This document shows positions 55,185-64,000 of a DNA stretch of 64,000 bases, one piece after another. Position 1 is the stretch's first letter. Each line of letters starts with the position of its first letter. The position numbers were made by a program, and so were the translations under genes. The notes below the pieces were generated by a model. It searched no databases and had not been told where the DNA came from. It worked only from the letters and a program-made list of their open reading frames with translations. The DNA comes from Aquitalea aquatica (GTDB taxonomy: Bacteria > Pseudomonadota > Gammaproteobacteria > Burkholderiales > Chromobacteriaceae), in the NCBI RefSeq assembly GCF_013911085.1, contig NZ_JACERN010000010.1, positions 83,296-147,295 of the forward strand. The letters run 5' to 3'.

Positions 55185-56149
55185 GTGCGGCTCCGCAGGC
55201 TGACTTCACCGGCATGGAAAATGCGCAAGCTGCCGTCTGCGGTTTCCACTTGCAAGGCACCATTTTCTGCCACCCCACGGGCAATGCCATCCACCGGCTC
55301 GCCATGGGAAAAACTCAGCCGCACCGGGGCGTTTTCATGGCTGGAGCAGCGCATCCAGTCATCACGGAATGCGGCAAACCCTTCGCGATTGAAGGTATCC
55401 AGCACCGTGGCCAGTTCGCTGAGCAGCGCAGCTAGTAACTGGTTGCGCCCCAGCCGGATGCCGGCCTCGGCCAGCGAAGCCACCGGCTGGTCAACTTCAC
55501 CAGGGCTGTCCAGATTCAGACCAATACCGATCACCACCGCTGCCGGCCCTAGTGCATCCCCGGACAATTCAATCAGGATGCCGGCCAGTTTGCGGCCATT
55601 GAGCAGCACATCATTCGGCCACTTGAGCTGTACCGGCACCGCCAGCTGATGCAGGGCGCGGGCCAGCGCCAGCCCCACTGCCAGCGACAGGCCAGCCAGC
55701 TCAGCCAGGCCACGATCAAAACGCCACAGCAGGGAAAAGGTCAGGCCGGCCCCCAGCCTGTTCTGCCAGCGGCGGCCCAGACGTCCGCGGCCGGCGGTCT
55801 GCATTTCTGCCGCCAGCACCAGCCCGTGCAGGCCACCGCTGGCGGCACGCGCCATCAGCTGGCTATTGGTGGAGTCAGTCCGTTCGGCCACCGCCAGGGT
55901 GAATGTTTCCGCCGCCGGGGTGGTCAGCGCCTCGCGCACTCGCGTCACATCCAGCCATTCAAACGCCTCAGCCAGCTTGTAGCCCTGGCCCCGCACGCTG
56001 AACACGGTCAGGCCGAATTCCTGCTCAATGGCATGCACCGCCTGCCAGATCAGCGTGCGCGAACAACCCAGCTCGCGCGCGATATCGGCACCGGAATGGA
56101 AGCGGCCATCACTGAGCTGGCGCAGTACGGCAAAAGCATGTTCGCTCAC
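55181..56149 (-). CDS. birA: Biotin operon repressor/biotin-protein ligase
   Basis: This 322-residue bifunctional protein has an N-terminal winged helix (residues about 1-60, SDGRFHSGADIARELGCSRTLIWQ) that can bind operator DNA. The ligase core has AGRGRLGRRW, LKWPNDVLLNGRKLAGIL and the C-terminal SH3-like domain. It begins with GTG at 56149, with GAGGA 6 bp upstream. It overlaps the rfaE2 stop by 4 bp and overlaps coaX downstream, so it belongs to one operon. Confidence 0.95.
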   Translation of the reverse strand: MSEHAFAVLRQLSDGRFHSGADIARELGCSRTLIWQAVHAIEQEFGLTVFSVRGQGYKLAEAFEWLDVTRVREALTTPAAETFTLAVAERTDSTNSQLMARAASGGLHGLVLAAEMQTAGRGRLGRRWQNRLGAGLTFSLLWRFDRGLAELAGLSLAVGLALARALHQLAVPVQLKWPNDVLLNGRKLAGILIELSGDALGPAAVVIGIGLNLDSPGEVDQPVASLAEAGIRLGRNQLLAALLSELATVLDTFNREGFAAFRDDWMRCSSHENAPVRLSFSHGEPVDGIARGVAENGALQVETADGSLRIFHAGEVSLRSRT

Positions 56150-56646
56150 TGCTGATCCTCGGCGGCACGGATCTTGTTGATGGTTTGCGTGGTCGAGGTG
56201 GCAAACAGGAAGGGGATGGAGTGCACTTCGCCACCACGGGCCAGGGTTTCGGCACTGCCGACGATCTTGTCTACCGCCCAGTCACCGCCCTTGACCAGCA
56301 CATCCGGCTGCACCAGTTCAATCAGATCCGCCGGGGTGTCGCTGTCAAACCAGGTTACCAGGCTGACACTTTCCAGCGCGGCCAGCACGGCGGCACGGTT
56401 CAGCTCGTTATTGATCGGGCGATCATCGCCCTTGCCCTGGCGCTTGACCGAGGCATCGGTATTCAGCCCCAGTACTAGGCTGGCACCCAGCGCACGCGCC
56501 TGTGCCAGGTAGGTAACATGGCCACGGTGCAGGATGTCGAAACAGCCATTGGTGAACACGATGGGCCGCGGCAAGGCGGCCAGCTTGGCGGCCAGTGCCT
56601 CTGGCGCGCAGATCTTGTCTTCAAATGCGGGAGTGGGGTAGGACAT
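56146..56646 (-). CDS. rfaE2: D-glycero-beta-D-manno-heptose-1-phosphate adenylyltransferase
   Basis: This 166-residue nucleotidyltransferase makes ADP-heptose for the LPS inner core. The HxGH motif occurs in FTNGCFDILHRGHVTYLAQAR near residue 28, and VKGGDWAVDKIVGSAETLARGGEVHSIPF is the typical second half. It is the stand-alone C-terminal domain of HldE; the kinase half must be encoded elsewhere. The ATG at 56646 begins the conserved MSYPTPAFEDKI. It is the first gene of rfaE2-birA-coaX-SPOR. Confidence 0.93.
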   Translation of the reverse strand: MSYPTPAFEDKICAPEALAAKLAALPRPIVFTNGCFDILHRGHVTYLAQARALGASLVLGLNTDASVKRQGKGDDRPINNELNRAAVLAALESVSLVTWFDSDTPADLIELVQPDVLVKGGDWAVDKIVGSAETLARGGEVHSIPFLFATSTTQTINKIRAAEDQQ

Positions 56647-56744
56647 GAATTTCCTTGTGGCTGCAGCGCTGTCCCGCCGCAACGGGAAGCGGGAGAAGCC
56701 GCCAAGCATAACATTGCCGGCAGCTCCGCCCAAACCACACAGGC

Positions 56745-57146
56745 TTAACGCCAGCAATCCGCCACTGAGCCACTGGCGGCGGTTTTTGTCCCCAAATTAT
56801 CCAACGTCAGCACGCCACAGCTGTCGTTCTGGTAGGTAGTGCTATTGCTGGCGGTAATGGTAAAGGTTGAGGAAGCGGCCGCAGTGGAAATGGTATAGGC
56901 CGTCGCACCATTGGAGTTGGTCACCGTGGCGGAGGTCTGGCTGGCGTTATAGCTGTTGTTCATGGTGAACCAGCGCTCCTGCTCCTGCGCCATCTGCATC
57001 ATGGTTGCTTCGGCTTGTGCACGCCGTCCACGCATGATGTAGTTGGTATAGGAAGGGTAGGCAATAGCGGCCAGAATACCGACAATCGCCACCGTGATCA
57101 TCATCTCGATCAAGGTAAAGCCGCCGAAGAGACGTCTGTTATGCAT
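56745..57146 (-). CDS. pilE: PilE-type minor pilin
   Basis: This 133-residue type IV pilin has the prepilin peptidase site GGFTLIEMM (cleavage before F, residue 9) followed by the hydrophobic helix [23 protein letters not shown]. The C-terminal domain has a Thr/Ser-rich beta region and a likely disulfide pair (DSCGVLTLD and DCWR). It lies 10 bp after pilY1, at the end of the minor-pilin operon, the position of pilE in Pseudomonas. The GTG-less ATG at 57146 follows the usual short leader. Confidence 0.9.
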   Translation of the reverse strand: MHNRRLFGGFTLIEMMITVAIVGILAAIAYPSYTNYIMRGRRAQAEATMMQMAQEQERWFTMNNSYNASQTSATVTNSNGATAYTISTAAASSTFTITASNSTTYQNDSCGVLTLDNLGTKTAASGSVADCWR

Positions 57147-57156
57147 GTTTGCTCCA

Positions 57157-60100
57157 CTACCAGGTTTGTACGATTTCACGCCAGGCCAGGCGGCCGACTC
57201 CACCCACGCGGGTATCTTGCAGTTTGCAGTCAAATACGCCGGAGGAGCCTTTCTGACAAAGCCAGGTCTTGCCGTTCGAATCAACCAGGCTCAAAGCCTG
57301 GCCACTGCTCACCCCGGTGGAATTACTGGGTGAATAACGCGAAGCAGGCTTGTCCGAACCATTGATGACACCATCACCGTTGGTGTCATAAACCGGTGTC
57401 GACAGCATGCCACCACTGAAAATGCTGACATCTGTCGTCCAGGGTGTACCACCGTTGGTACAACCCGAGGTGTCCGGGATAAAGCTGCTGAAACGCACGG
57501 ACTGCCGGTTACGCAATACCGGAGAGGCGACCACCCGCTCGTTGCTGGTCAGCGGCATATACCAGCCGCCATTGCCTGAAGATACCGTGTTGTTGCTGGA
57601 GTCCACAAAGTTGCCACCCGATGTGCCCGCAACTTGTGAGCCAATACTCTGTGCTACCAGATTGCCGGAAAGCGGTGTCCCCAGATTGCTGCCGGTATCA
57701 TGCAGGCCATACAACGACTGGGTAGCAAGGGTACGGTCGTTGTCGGACAGGAAGATCCCCGTGCCAAACAGCACCCAGTAACCGGAAGTCGGGTCGCGGG
57801 TGAACGCCGGCGCTGCGGTGATGGGCTGACGGCTACCCAAGGTAGAGCTGCCACCCGTTACCGTAACACCATAGGCAGTAAATAACGGTGTGCAATTACT
57901 GGTGCAGGTGGAGCTGAAATTACCGCCGCCACCCGACAATTTCCAGTCAGTGGTCGTGGCCGAATTCAGATTGAACTTCCACATATTGCCGTTGATATCA
58001 CCTGCATACACATAGTCGACCATCCCATCGCCATTCACATCCACCACAGCCGGACTGCCCATGGCATTAGGGGTGACGGTCTGGCCACTCTGGTTGGGCA
58101 CATCAATGCGGAAGTAATTGCTGCCCCTACTCCAGGCCTCGCCTGCCATCTTGTCGAGATAAAGGATGTATAGCGCGGCGGTGCCACCGGAGCCGCTGTT
58201 GTTATAGCCATTGCCGAAAATCACCGCCGGGCGGCCATTCTGTAGCTTGACCACTTGCGGCGTACCGATGGTCAGCCCCAGATAGGGGTCGTCGCTGCTG
58301 CTAAATTCCCACAGCACATTAGAAGCCGTCATGGCATCTGGCCGGGTGACGTCCAATGCATAAATGCTGTTACCACCCGCACCAGTTGTACCAACAAGAA
58401 TGGTGTGCGCTTCAGATGCACTCAAGGCCGTGCCGTCACTGGTGGAACGGGTGAAGCACACATCGCGTACATTCGGTGTGCCATCATTGTAATAGTAGTT
58501 GTGTGCATACGATGGCGAGGTCAGCGTTGGCAAATGGCCATAAATCGCAGCCGGCAGATAAGCGAAACGCTCGGTACCGGTCATGTCGAAACCATGCAGA
58601 AAACCATCGTTGGCTGCAACATAAACCATCTTGGGCCGTGCCAGAATGGCTGTCTGATCGGTGCTCTGATTATTGCTATTGGCCGCATAGCTGCAACCGC
58701 TCACCTGAATGGTCGTTGGTGCGGCCATATATGCCGGAGTGGAGTTGACGATATCGCCCAGGCGGTAGTTGCGGGCACGGAACTTGGGCGAGGAACCAGT
58801 CGCCTCGTAGGTTTTGTCACCGCGCAGATAATCGACCCGCTTGGCACCTTGGCTATCGCTACCATTCAGCGCCACCTTCTGCGCCGCGCTGGCACTCAGG
58901 TTGTTAAACCAGGTGGTATTGAATGCAACACCGAGATTGCTTACCTGATTGTATGTCAGCACATTACGGCTGCTCACGCCGGCATTACCATTCAACTGAG
59001 CTTCCAACGTAGACTTGGCACGCCAACCGTGGGTATTGTCCTGCACCAGCGATGGCGGCGTGGTCGCATTGGCCTGCAGGATCTGGTAAGCAATCAAATC
59101 ACCATGCCAGTCACTGGAGTCAAACGAAGACTGGAACACATAGGCCGAAGTAAAGACCTGCGCACCACGGCCAGTCGTCGATAAACCTGCCAATGCCGGG
59201 TCGGTTGCTGCGGTAATAGAGGCAAACGCCGTCTGTAGCGCCGTCGTCATGCTGCTGGGGTTATTGGCTTGCGCAAAATTACTCGGTGTACCGTTGGGGT
59301 AAGCCGCAATACTGGTCGTCCCTGCCGCATCACTGGTCCATTCGCTGCGCACATCGGGCTTCTTGTTGCTATTACTGTCGGTGAAGCCACCGTATTTGGC
59401 TGCCAAGTAGAAGGGATTAGTGGTTTGTGTCTTGGTCCCACCATTTTCGACCACGTCAATCATGAAGGCACTGACTGTCTGGTTGCCGACCAGATCAGAG
59501 CGCAAATCGGAAACGTTGGCCCAATAGGCCAGACCAGCGATATAGGGGGGGGAGTTGGTGGAACCAGTATTGGTACTGGCCAGATTATTCACCCCCTCCT
59601 GATTACCAATCGAGTTGGTCCAGGAAGTCACCCCGCTGCCACTACCGGTAACCGGAGGGCTCCCCATATTGGAGGCAGCATCATCACTGGGTGCGGTAAC
59701 CGAAGTCTGATTACCGCCAACCGGCCAACTGGTTCCCGGCAAGTCAACATCACCGTGGGTATTGGTGTCACCAATGTAGATGATGAAATTTTTCTGGCAG
59801 GCATTGACGATGGGATCATCCCAGTCGGTAATGACCGGGAAATTATCTTTCATTGCCGTCGTTAGCCCGCTGGTGAAGTTGGCGTAATTACCCAACTTGC
59901 GGTAGTAACGCAAGGCGGCATAGTACAGCTCGGCGGCCGGATCATAGGTTTTATAGCCGTTGGCATCACCGAACTTGTTCAGGTAGTTGATTACCCCGCT
60001 ATTGGTGACATTGCTGCCGGTGGCGTCATCAGTGTCCGGATTCACCACAAAAGTGCCATCGACACTGCTCCATTCTGCACCCAGGGTAAAACTGGTGGAC

Positions 60101-61047
60101 GATGAGGCGGCCGAGGTGGCACTGGAGCTAATACCGGGATACTTCATCCGCGCCCGCAGCACCCCGCCCATACGCATATAGTTGGCATCATTCAGATAGC
60201 CAAAGGCGCTAAAGCGCATATCGCCACCATGCGACTGGATCAGCCCTTCCGGCTTGTAATTCGTACCATAGGCGGTGCAATTATCTTCCAGGCCATTATT
60301 GTATTTTGACGTCAGCCCCAGCCCGGAATAAGTGGTAGCGCTGATCCCGCTGACCGTGGTGCAAACCTGAACCGTAGCATTGAAAGTATCCAGCGTATTC
60401 CAGTTAACCCCGTCATTGGAACCAGCGACAGTCATCTGCCAGTTCAGGCTGGTGAACTTGAGTTGGGTGTAATTGCTGTACTGGGTCAACGTTGAGGCAT
60501 TGGTGGTGAGAACCCGCGAACCGTTAAAGCCATAGCCTTGATTCTGCCCTGAAATAATTTTGGCACGGCGCAGGACTGTCAAGCTGGCGGTATCACCGCT
60601 GGAATAGTCGCTGCTATTGCCGGTAATACCAGAAGCCCGGTTACCGCCAGTCAGGGTCTGGCGGAAAATATCAATTGCCGACATGCTAGCCCAGTTCAAC
60701 AGGGCACCACTCCAGTAACCACTGCCACAGGTGCGATTGCTTACGCTATTGACCAGGCTGCGGGGAATGAAATATTTTTTGGTGGTGTCGTAGCTGTAAC
60801 ACTTGTATTGGTCGAAATAACCGCGGTGATCCTTGACCATTTCCGCCGCATTGAACGTCCGGTTGGTATAGGCTTCGCCAGCTGTAGGGTATTCCACCGA
60901 CAAACCCAGCAATACGTTTGGACCATAGCGCCCACCCACACCGGCCAGCGGCACGTTATCGACAGTGATGGCGGCCCAGACGGACTGCCCGCACAGTAAG
61001 GCGATGCACAGCGCCACGACGCCCTTCACCCATGCTTTCAGCATCAT
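57157..61047 (-). CDS. pilY1: Type IV pilus tip-associated adhesin/assembly protein PilY1
   Basis: A 1296-residue exported protein that caps the pilus and controls surface sensing and adhesion. The signal peptide covers residues 1-26 (ending VWA). The N-terminal half is Ser/Thr/Asn-rich and contains the pilus-binding von Willebrand-like region. The C-terminal seven-blade propeller carries [20 protein letters not shown], the DxNxDGxxD calcium loop of PilY1. Near the end is a second dockerin-like loop, [12 protein letters not shown]. Within the coding strand a run of eight C residues (59552-59545) codes for Ser-Pro-Pro. Confidence 0.93.
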   Translation of the reverse strand: MMLKAWVKGVVALCIALLCGQSVWAAITVDNVPLAGVGGRYGPNVLLGLSVEYPTAGEAYTNRTFNAAEMVKDHRGYFDQYKCYSYDTTKKYFIPRSLVNSVSNRTCGSGYWSGALLNWASMSAIDIFRQTLTGGNRASGITGNSSDYSSGDTASLTVLRRAKIISGQNQGYGFNGSRVLTTNASTLTQYSNYTQLKFTSLNWQMTVAGSNDGVNWNTLDTFNATVQVCTTVSGISATTYSGLGLTSKYNNGLEDNCTAYGTNYKPEGLIQSHGGDMRFSAFGYLNDANYMRMGGVLRARMKYPGISSSATSAASSSTSFTLGAEWSSVDGTFVVNPDTDDATGSNVTNSGVINYLNKFGDANGYKTYDPAAELYYAALRYYRKLGNYANFTSGLTTAMKDNFPVITDWDDPIVNACQKNFIIYIGDTNTHGDVDLPGTSWPVGGNQTSVTAPSDDAASNMGSPPVTGSGSGVTSWTNSIGNQEGVNNLASTNTGSTNSPPYIAGLAYWANVSDLRSDLVGNQTVSAFMIDVVENGGTKTQTTNPFYLAAKYGGFTDSNSNKKPDVRSEWTSDAAGTTSIAAYPNGTPSNFAQANNPSSMTTALQTAFASITAATDPALAGLSTTGRGAQVFTSAYVFQSSFDSSDWHGDLIAYQILQANATTPPSLVQDNTHGWRAKSTLEAQLNGNAGVSSRNVLTYNQVSNLGVAFNTTWFNNLSASAAQKVALNGSDSQGAKRVDYLRGDKTYEATGSSPKFRARNYRLGDIVNSTPAYMAAPTTIQVSGCSYAANSNNQSTDQTAILARPKMVYVAANDGFLHGFDMTGTERFAYLPAAIYGHLPTLTSPSYAHNYYYNDGTPNVRDVCFTRSTSDGTALSASEAHTILVGTTGAGGNSIYALDVTRPDAMTASNVLWEFSSSDDPYLGLTIGTPQVVKLQNGRPAVIFGNGYNNSGSGGTAALYILYLDKMAGEAWSRGSNYFRIDVPNQSGQTVTPNAMGSPAVVDVNGDGMVDYVYAGDINGNMWKFNLNSATTTDWKLSGGGGNFSSTCTSNCTPLFTAYGVTVTGGSSTLGSRQPITAAPAFTRDPTSGYWVLFGTGIFLSDNDRTLATQSLYGLHDTGSNLGTPLSGNLVAQSIGSQVAGTSGGNFVDSSNNTVSSGNGGWYMPLTSNERVVASPVLRNRQSVRFSSFIPDTSGCTNGGTPWTTDVSIFSGGMLSTPVYDTNGDGVINGSDKPASRYSPSNSTGVSSGQALSLVDSNGKTWLCQKGSSGVFDCKLQDTRVGGVGRLAWREIVQTW

Positions 61048-61063
61048 GTTTGTTCTCCTGCCG

Positions 61064-61624
61064 TTAACCGTAAGGGCGGAAAATACTTTCCAGCGTTACG
61101 TTGATTTGCTGGTTCAAGCCAAAGCCACGCCCCGTTATCCGGTACAAATAGGACTGATCGCCAGTTTGTGCGGTAAGGTCGACCCCAGCCGCACCATCAG
61201 GAAACACCTCGATGACATAGCGAGGCGTCATCATTGCTGCGTATGGCACTGACCAGCTGCCACTGGCAATAGCCGCCGTAACCGTATCACTGGCATTACT
61301 CAAATTGCTGTTGAGCAATACATGCATCGGACCACTGGCGCTAGGCAGGCACAGGCCGCTGGCCGTGTTTCCTGCCACGGTGCAATCGACAAAACCATTC
61401 CTGTCCGCGACCGTCCCGGTGGAGAGAAGCCCTTCGCTGTAGCGCAGCGCCGACTCCGCTGCTTCAGTCGCCAGAGTAAAGTCGCGCCCATTGCGTGCAA
61501 AGCGCTCTTCCTGCACAGATGAATACGAGGCAGAGAGTGCAACCAGAGTGAGGGCCACCAGAAACACCAAGGCCACAATCAGGGTTACCCCACGCTGTCG
61601 CCGCAGAAATCGTCTACCGTTCAT
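61064..61624 (-). CDS. pilX: Minor pilin PilX
   Basis: This 186-residue membrane protein has a short N-terminus with Arg/Gln pairs and one hydrophobic helix (VTLIVALVFLVALTLVALSAS). Like PilX proteins it has no canonical GFTLIE glutamate but keeps the RGVTLI start. The soluble domain contains several Thr/Asn-rich strands and two cysteines (DCTVAGNTASGLC). The ATG at 61624 overlaps the pilW stop by 4 bp. Confidence 0.88.
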   Translation of the reverse strand: MNGRRFLRRQRGVTLIVALVFLVALTLVALSASYSSVQEERFARNGRDFTLATEAAESALRYSEGLLSTGTVADRNGFVDCTVAGNTASGLCLPSASGPMHVLLNSNLSNASDTVTAAIASGSWSVPYAAMMTPRYVIEVFPDGAAGVDLTAQTGDQSYLYRITGRGFGLNQQINVTLESIFRPYG

Positions 61625-62577
61625 GATTTCCGATTCCTCAGACTGAAGGTCGACTCGAATACCCGGCGGGTCCAGCAAGGTGCCGAAGCAGTGCAACTTG
61701 TCGAGGTCGATAGCGGAGAGACTGTCGTTCCTGAATCATTGGTACCGGTGTAGTTGCTGCCAAACATATTGAACGAAGCCGCTTCGGCACGGTTCTGGCT
61801 ATAAACCGGATCAGTCCGCGCCAGCAAGGCAATGCGCATCGCCACAACTTTGCTCATGGTCACACTGCCACCTGGGGGTAAGTAGCTGTTTGGCACACCA
61901 TCCCCATCGGAATCCACACCCAGCAAAATCTGCAGGCGTTCTATATTGTCAGCGACCGGGCCACTACTCAGATTGGAACCAGTTGGAGCCGCACCATTCC
62001 AGGTTACATCGCACATCAGCGTGGGGCGGGTGACGCCACCAATGGTATTGATACCGATATAGAAGCGGTTTTTGACCAGCGTATTGGCAACGGTGACCGA
62101 ATTACCCAGGCAATCCGGCATGGCATTACCCGTGCTGGCTTGCGGCCCGGTGAGAAAACCGATGGTAAATTCGTCCGAGGCCACACCATTGAGAATGGCC
62201 AAACCGTTTGAGGCAGTAAAACCACTGACCGCCGTATCATTGACCGCAGCCAGCACATCACTCGCCTGTATGCTGGGGCTAGAGAAATTGCCACTTGCAT
62301 CAGTTGGAGTGGGGTTATATACACCACTGGCATTAAATGTACCGCCCAGTGCATCGTAATAGCCTGCCTGCTTCACGATACGGCCAATCAGCCCCATGGC
62401 AAAGCGTGCATTATCCTGCATTTGGGCATGACCCGACTGTGCCTTGCTGGTCGTCTGATTGGATACGTACAGGCTGGTCACTGCAAAGGTGACGATCAAG
62501 CCGATGGTAATGGCAACCATCAATTCAACCATGGTCAGGCCCATCTGCCTGTGACGCATCATTCTGGATATCCGCAT
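61621..62577 (-). CDS. pilW: Minor pilin PilW
   Basis: This 318-residue minor pilin has a prepilin-like N-terminus (RQMGLTMVELMVAITIGLIVTF) in which the glutamate replaces the usual position after the cleavage site, then one hydrophobic helix. The large soluble domain is rich in Asn, Thr and Gly and holds several cysteines. It shares one base with the pilV stop. It is the third gene of fimT-pilV-pilW-pilX-pilY1-pilE. Confidence 0.9.
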   Translation of the reverse strand: MRISRMMRHRQMGLTMVELMVAITIGLIVTFAVTSLYVSNQTTSKAQSGHAQMQDNARFAMGLIGRIVKQAGYYDALGGTFNASGVYNPTPTDASGNFSSPSIQASDVLAAVNDTAVSGFTASNGLAILNGVASDEFTIGFLTGPQASTGNAMPDCLGNSVTVANTLVKNRFYIGINTIGGVTRPTLMCDVTWNGAAPTGSNLSSGPVADNIERLQILLGVDSDGDGVPNSYLPPGGSVTMSKVVAMRIALLARTDPVYSQNRAEAASFNMFGSNYTGTNDSGTTVSPLSTSTSCTASAPCWTRRVFESTFSLRNRKS

Positions 62578-63068
62578 CAGTTTGGCCTCACAAAAAACTG
62601 CAGCTGCGCGGCCTGCGATACGGCAATACCCTGAGATGCCTGACCAGCCGCGTAACCGGCTCGCTCCTGCCAGCCGATACTGACCGTATAACCATTGGTT
62701 GCCGATGCCACGCTGATAGTGCCGCTACTCATGCCACCACGCACAGGATCAGCAACAATGGACGACATTTCGGACAAATCGAAATCGCGCTGCTGCGTGG
62801 TGGTACAAGAAGCAGTAAAACAATTAGTCACTGTTCCAGAGGCTGTCTGGCTATAGTCAACCGCCGGATTGTTGCGAATCCGCTCCGCCATTTGCTCGGC
62901 CAGCAAGGATGCCTGGGCGCGAGCAGCGCTTTGAGCGGAATAGCGCAGATTATTCAGCTGCAAGCCGGCGATACCCAGTAGGCCAATCGCCAGAATGACA
63001 ATCGCCACCAAGACCTCCAGCAAGGTAAAACCACGAGCGGATGGCCACACAACTTGTCGTTGACTCAT
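62577..63068 (-). CDS. pilV: Minor pilin PilV
   Basis: This 163-residue prepilin-like protein has the site ARGFTLLEVLVAIVILAIGLLGIAG (cleavage before F). Its C-terminal half includes paired cysteines in NCFTASCTT. A TTG two codons upstream is possible, but the ATG at 63068 overlaps the fimT stop by 4 bp and is chosen. Confidence 0.91.
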   Translation of the reverse strand: MSQRQVVWPSARGFTLLEVLVAIVILAIGLLGIAGLQLNNLRYSAQSAARAQASLLAEQMAERIRNNPAVDYSQTASGTVTNCFTASCTTTQQRDFDLSEMSSIVADPVRGGMSSGTISVASATNGYTVSIGWQERAGYAAGQASQGIAVSQAAQLQFFVRPN

Positions 63069-63667
63069 GGGCAAGACTCCCCACTACTCAGCGCGGTGGG
63101 CATCGGACGGCCCGCCGTGGAAAAAGTCAGTTTTTTGGCAATGCCTGCATTGGCGCTGTCATCGCACACCATGATGCTGTTTGCTGAAGTCCAGCTACCG
63201 TTGTACATCTGCACCCTGCCAGTCGGCAGGTAGCGGAAAGAGGTCACGGCCGATGCACTGGACACGGACAAGCGCAATGTGCTGTTAATATCCATCTTGC
63301 GCAGCACCACCAGATCCGTCGTACCGGAAGCAATCGCATTACCAAAATTGACAGAGGTCCCGGTAACCAAGGTGTTATTACGGTTCAGATCGGCAAATAC
63401 CACCCAACCAGCATTGAAACTGCTGGCGTTGCAACCACTGCTACTGGAGCTACTGGCGCACACCACGACAGGCACGCCGGTGCGTACGGCATTGCTGCGG
63501 GCGGCAAGAAAAGTCTGCTGCAGATCATTGGCGGCAGAACTTATCCGGTTGCTTCGCACAAAGCTACTCAAAGAGGGTGCGGCGATGGCCAATAAAATAG
63601 ACGCCACGGCCAGCACCACAACGACCTCAATGAGCGTAAAACCGTTTACAGACCTTAAACGAGTCAT
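63065..63667 (-). CDS. fimT: FimT/GspH-family minor pilin
   Basis: This 200-residue pseudopilin-like protein has NGFTLIEVVVVLAVASILLAIAAPSLSSFV at the N-terminus and the GspH/FimT domain that follows (LAARSNAVRTGVPVVVCAS). Two cysteine pairs lie in the second half. It is the first gene of the minor-pilin operon. The 204 bp upstream holds no other gene that I can support. FimU is an equally good name for this member. Confidence 0.9.
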   Translation of the reverse strand: MTRLRSVNGFTLIEVVVVLAVASILLAIAAPSLSSFVRSNRISSAANDLQQTFLAARSNAVRTGVPVVVCASSSSSSGCNASSFNAGWVVFADLNRNNTLVTGTSVNFGNAIASGTTDLVVLRKMDINSTLRLSVSSASAVTSFRYLPTGRVQMYNGSWTSANSIMVCDDSANAGIAKKLTFSTAGRPMPTALSSGESCP

Positions 63668-63871
63668 GAAAACTACCTAGAGCTCAGATTTTTACTATTC
63701 GATCATAAGAAAATTCTTCTAGCAGAAATGAACTTTCTGACAGACGCATTAAAAAATCCGACTACCGCTTACCTATCACTCGTCAAGCCCGCCATTCATC
63801 TCACTCTGTCCTCGGCCAGAGTGATTCCGCGCCATAGCCCCCAGAACGGCCGCAATGCAGCACTCCAACGC

Positions 63872-63900
63872 AAAAAGCCCAGCTCGGATGAGCTGGGCTT
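63872..63900 (-). terminator. Intrinsic terminator of the rrn operon
   Basis: AAGCCCAGCTC/GAGCTGGGCTT perfect 11-bp stem (63875-63885 and 63890-63900) with a 4-base loop and a T-run on the minus strand, immediately after the 5S gene. Confidence 0.95.
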
Positions 63901-63908
63901 CTAATGGG

Positions 63909-64000
63909 GAGTCTGGCGGTGTCCTACTTTCACATGGCGAATGCCACACTATCATCGGCGCTAAGGCGTTTCACGGTCCTGTTCGGGATGGGAAGGCGTG
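63909..64000 (-). rRNA. rrf: 5S ribosomal RNA, 3' part
   Basis: The minus strand reads CACGCCTTCCCATCCCGAAC then GAAACGCCTTAGCGCCGATG and ends GTAGGACACCGCCAGACTCC, the typical betaproteobacterial 5S rRNA 3' two thirds. The 5' end is beyond the window. The exact 3' end may vary by a few bases. It shows that an rrn operon runs leftward into this window, with the pilus operon downstream on the same strand. Confidence 0.97.

Noticed and set aside
63729..63902. Plus-strand ORF of 57 codons before the 5S gene
   Set aside because: It has no ribosome-binding site and runs through the rrn terminator hairpin, so coding is unlikely.

Overview
The window is a 64 kb chromosomal segment of a GC-rich betaproteobacterium. 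The gene content points to Neisseriales, most likely a Chromobacteriaceae-type genus. The pointers are a dihydrolipoamide dehydrogenase with its own lipoyl domain, a pilus minor-pilin operon ending in pilY1 and pilE, 6S RNA between zapA and the 5-formyl-THF cyclo-ligase gene, and a riboswitch-controlled cobalamin salvage locus. The genus is inferred from gene content, not from a marker search. No phage, IS element, transposase, tRNA or CRISPR array was seen. Most genes are tightly packed, many with 1-4 bp stop/start overlaps. Layout, 1-17.5 kb: the 3' part of a GGDEF/EAL c-di-GMP protein; a nucleoside hydrolase/MFS pair; an M20 amidohydrolase; tamA-tamB (outer-membrane assembly and lipid transport); and the pyruvate dehydrogenase operon aceE-aceF-lpdA. 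17.5-24.5 kb: a bepA-like protease, then a divergent sulfur locus. It has a BigR/SqrR-type ArsR regulator with a cysteine pair 66 residues apart, two YeeE/YedE membrane proteins and a SulP transporter on one strand, and a persulfide-dioxygenase-like metallo-beta-lactamase on the other, with an AT-rich dyad between them. A DUF2804/GNAT pair follows. 24.7-33 kb: beta-carbonic anhydrase, nadD, rsfS, rlmH; a small thioesterase; a YcnI-like copper protein behind a Fur-like box; ahpC-ahpF separated by a palindromic repeat; a YidB-like protein; a lytic transglycosylase. 33-41.2 kb: leuS-lptE-holA, with a terminator-like hairpin in the leuS leader; an EVE-pip-hypothetical operon; a 52-codon lipoprotein; the cyclo-ligase gene; 6S RNA; zapA and a ZapB-like coiled coil. 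41.2-47.5 kb: cobalamin salvage, with btuF and cobU, then btuB under a cobalamin riboswitch, on the minus strand, and cobT-cobC-cobS on the plus strand. 47.6-56.6 kb: a GNAT protein, a DUF3298-like secreted protein, speB, a DUF898/M48 membrane pair, a DUF1275 protein, and the birA-coaX-SPOR operon preceded by rfaE2. 56.7-63.7 kb: the type IV pilus minor-pilin operon fimT-pilV-pilW-pilX-pilY1-pilE, visibly richer in A+T than the rest. The window ends in a minus-strand 5S rRNA gene, so an rrn operon lies to the right. Common themes are envelope biogenesis (Tam, Lpt, BepA, pili), central metabolism (PDH) and detoxification of peroxide and reactive sulfur. The most notable regulatory items are the sulfur-sensing locus, the cobalamin riboswitch, the leuS leader hairpin, the Fur-like box at ycnI and a poly-C8 tract inside pilY1.
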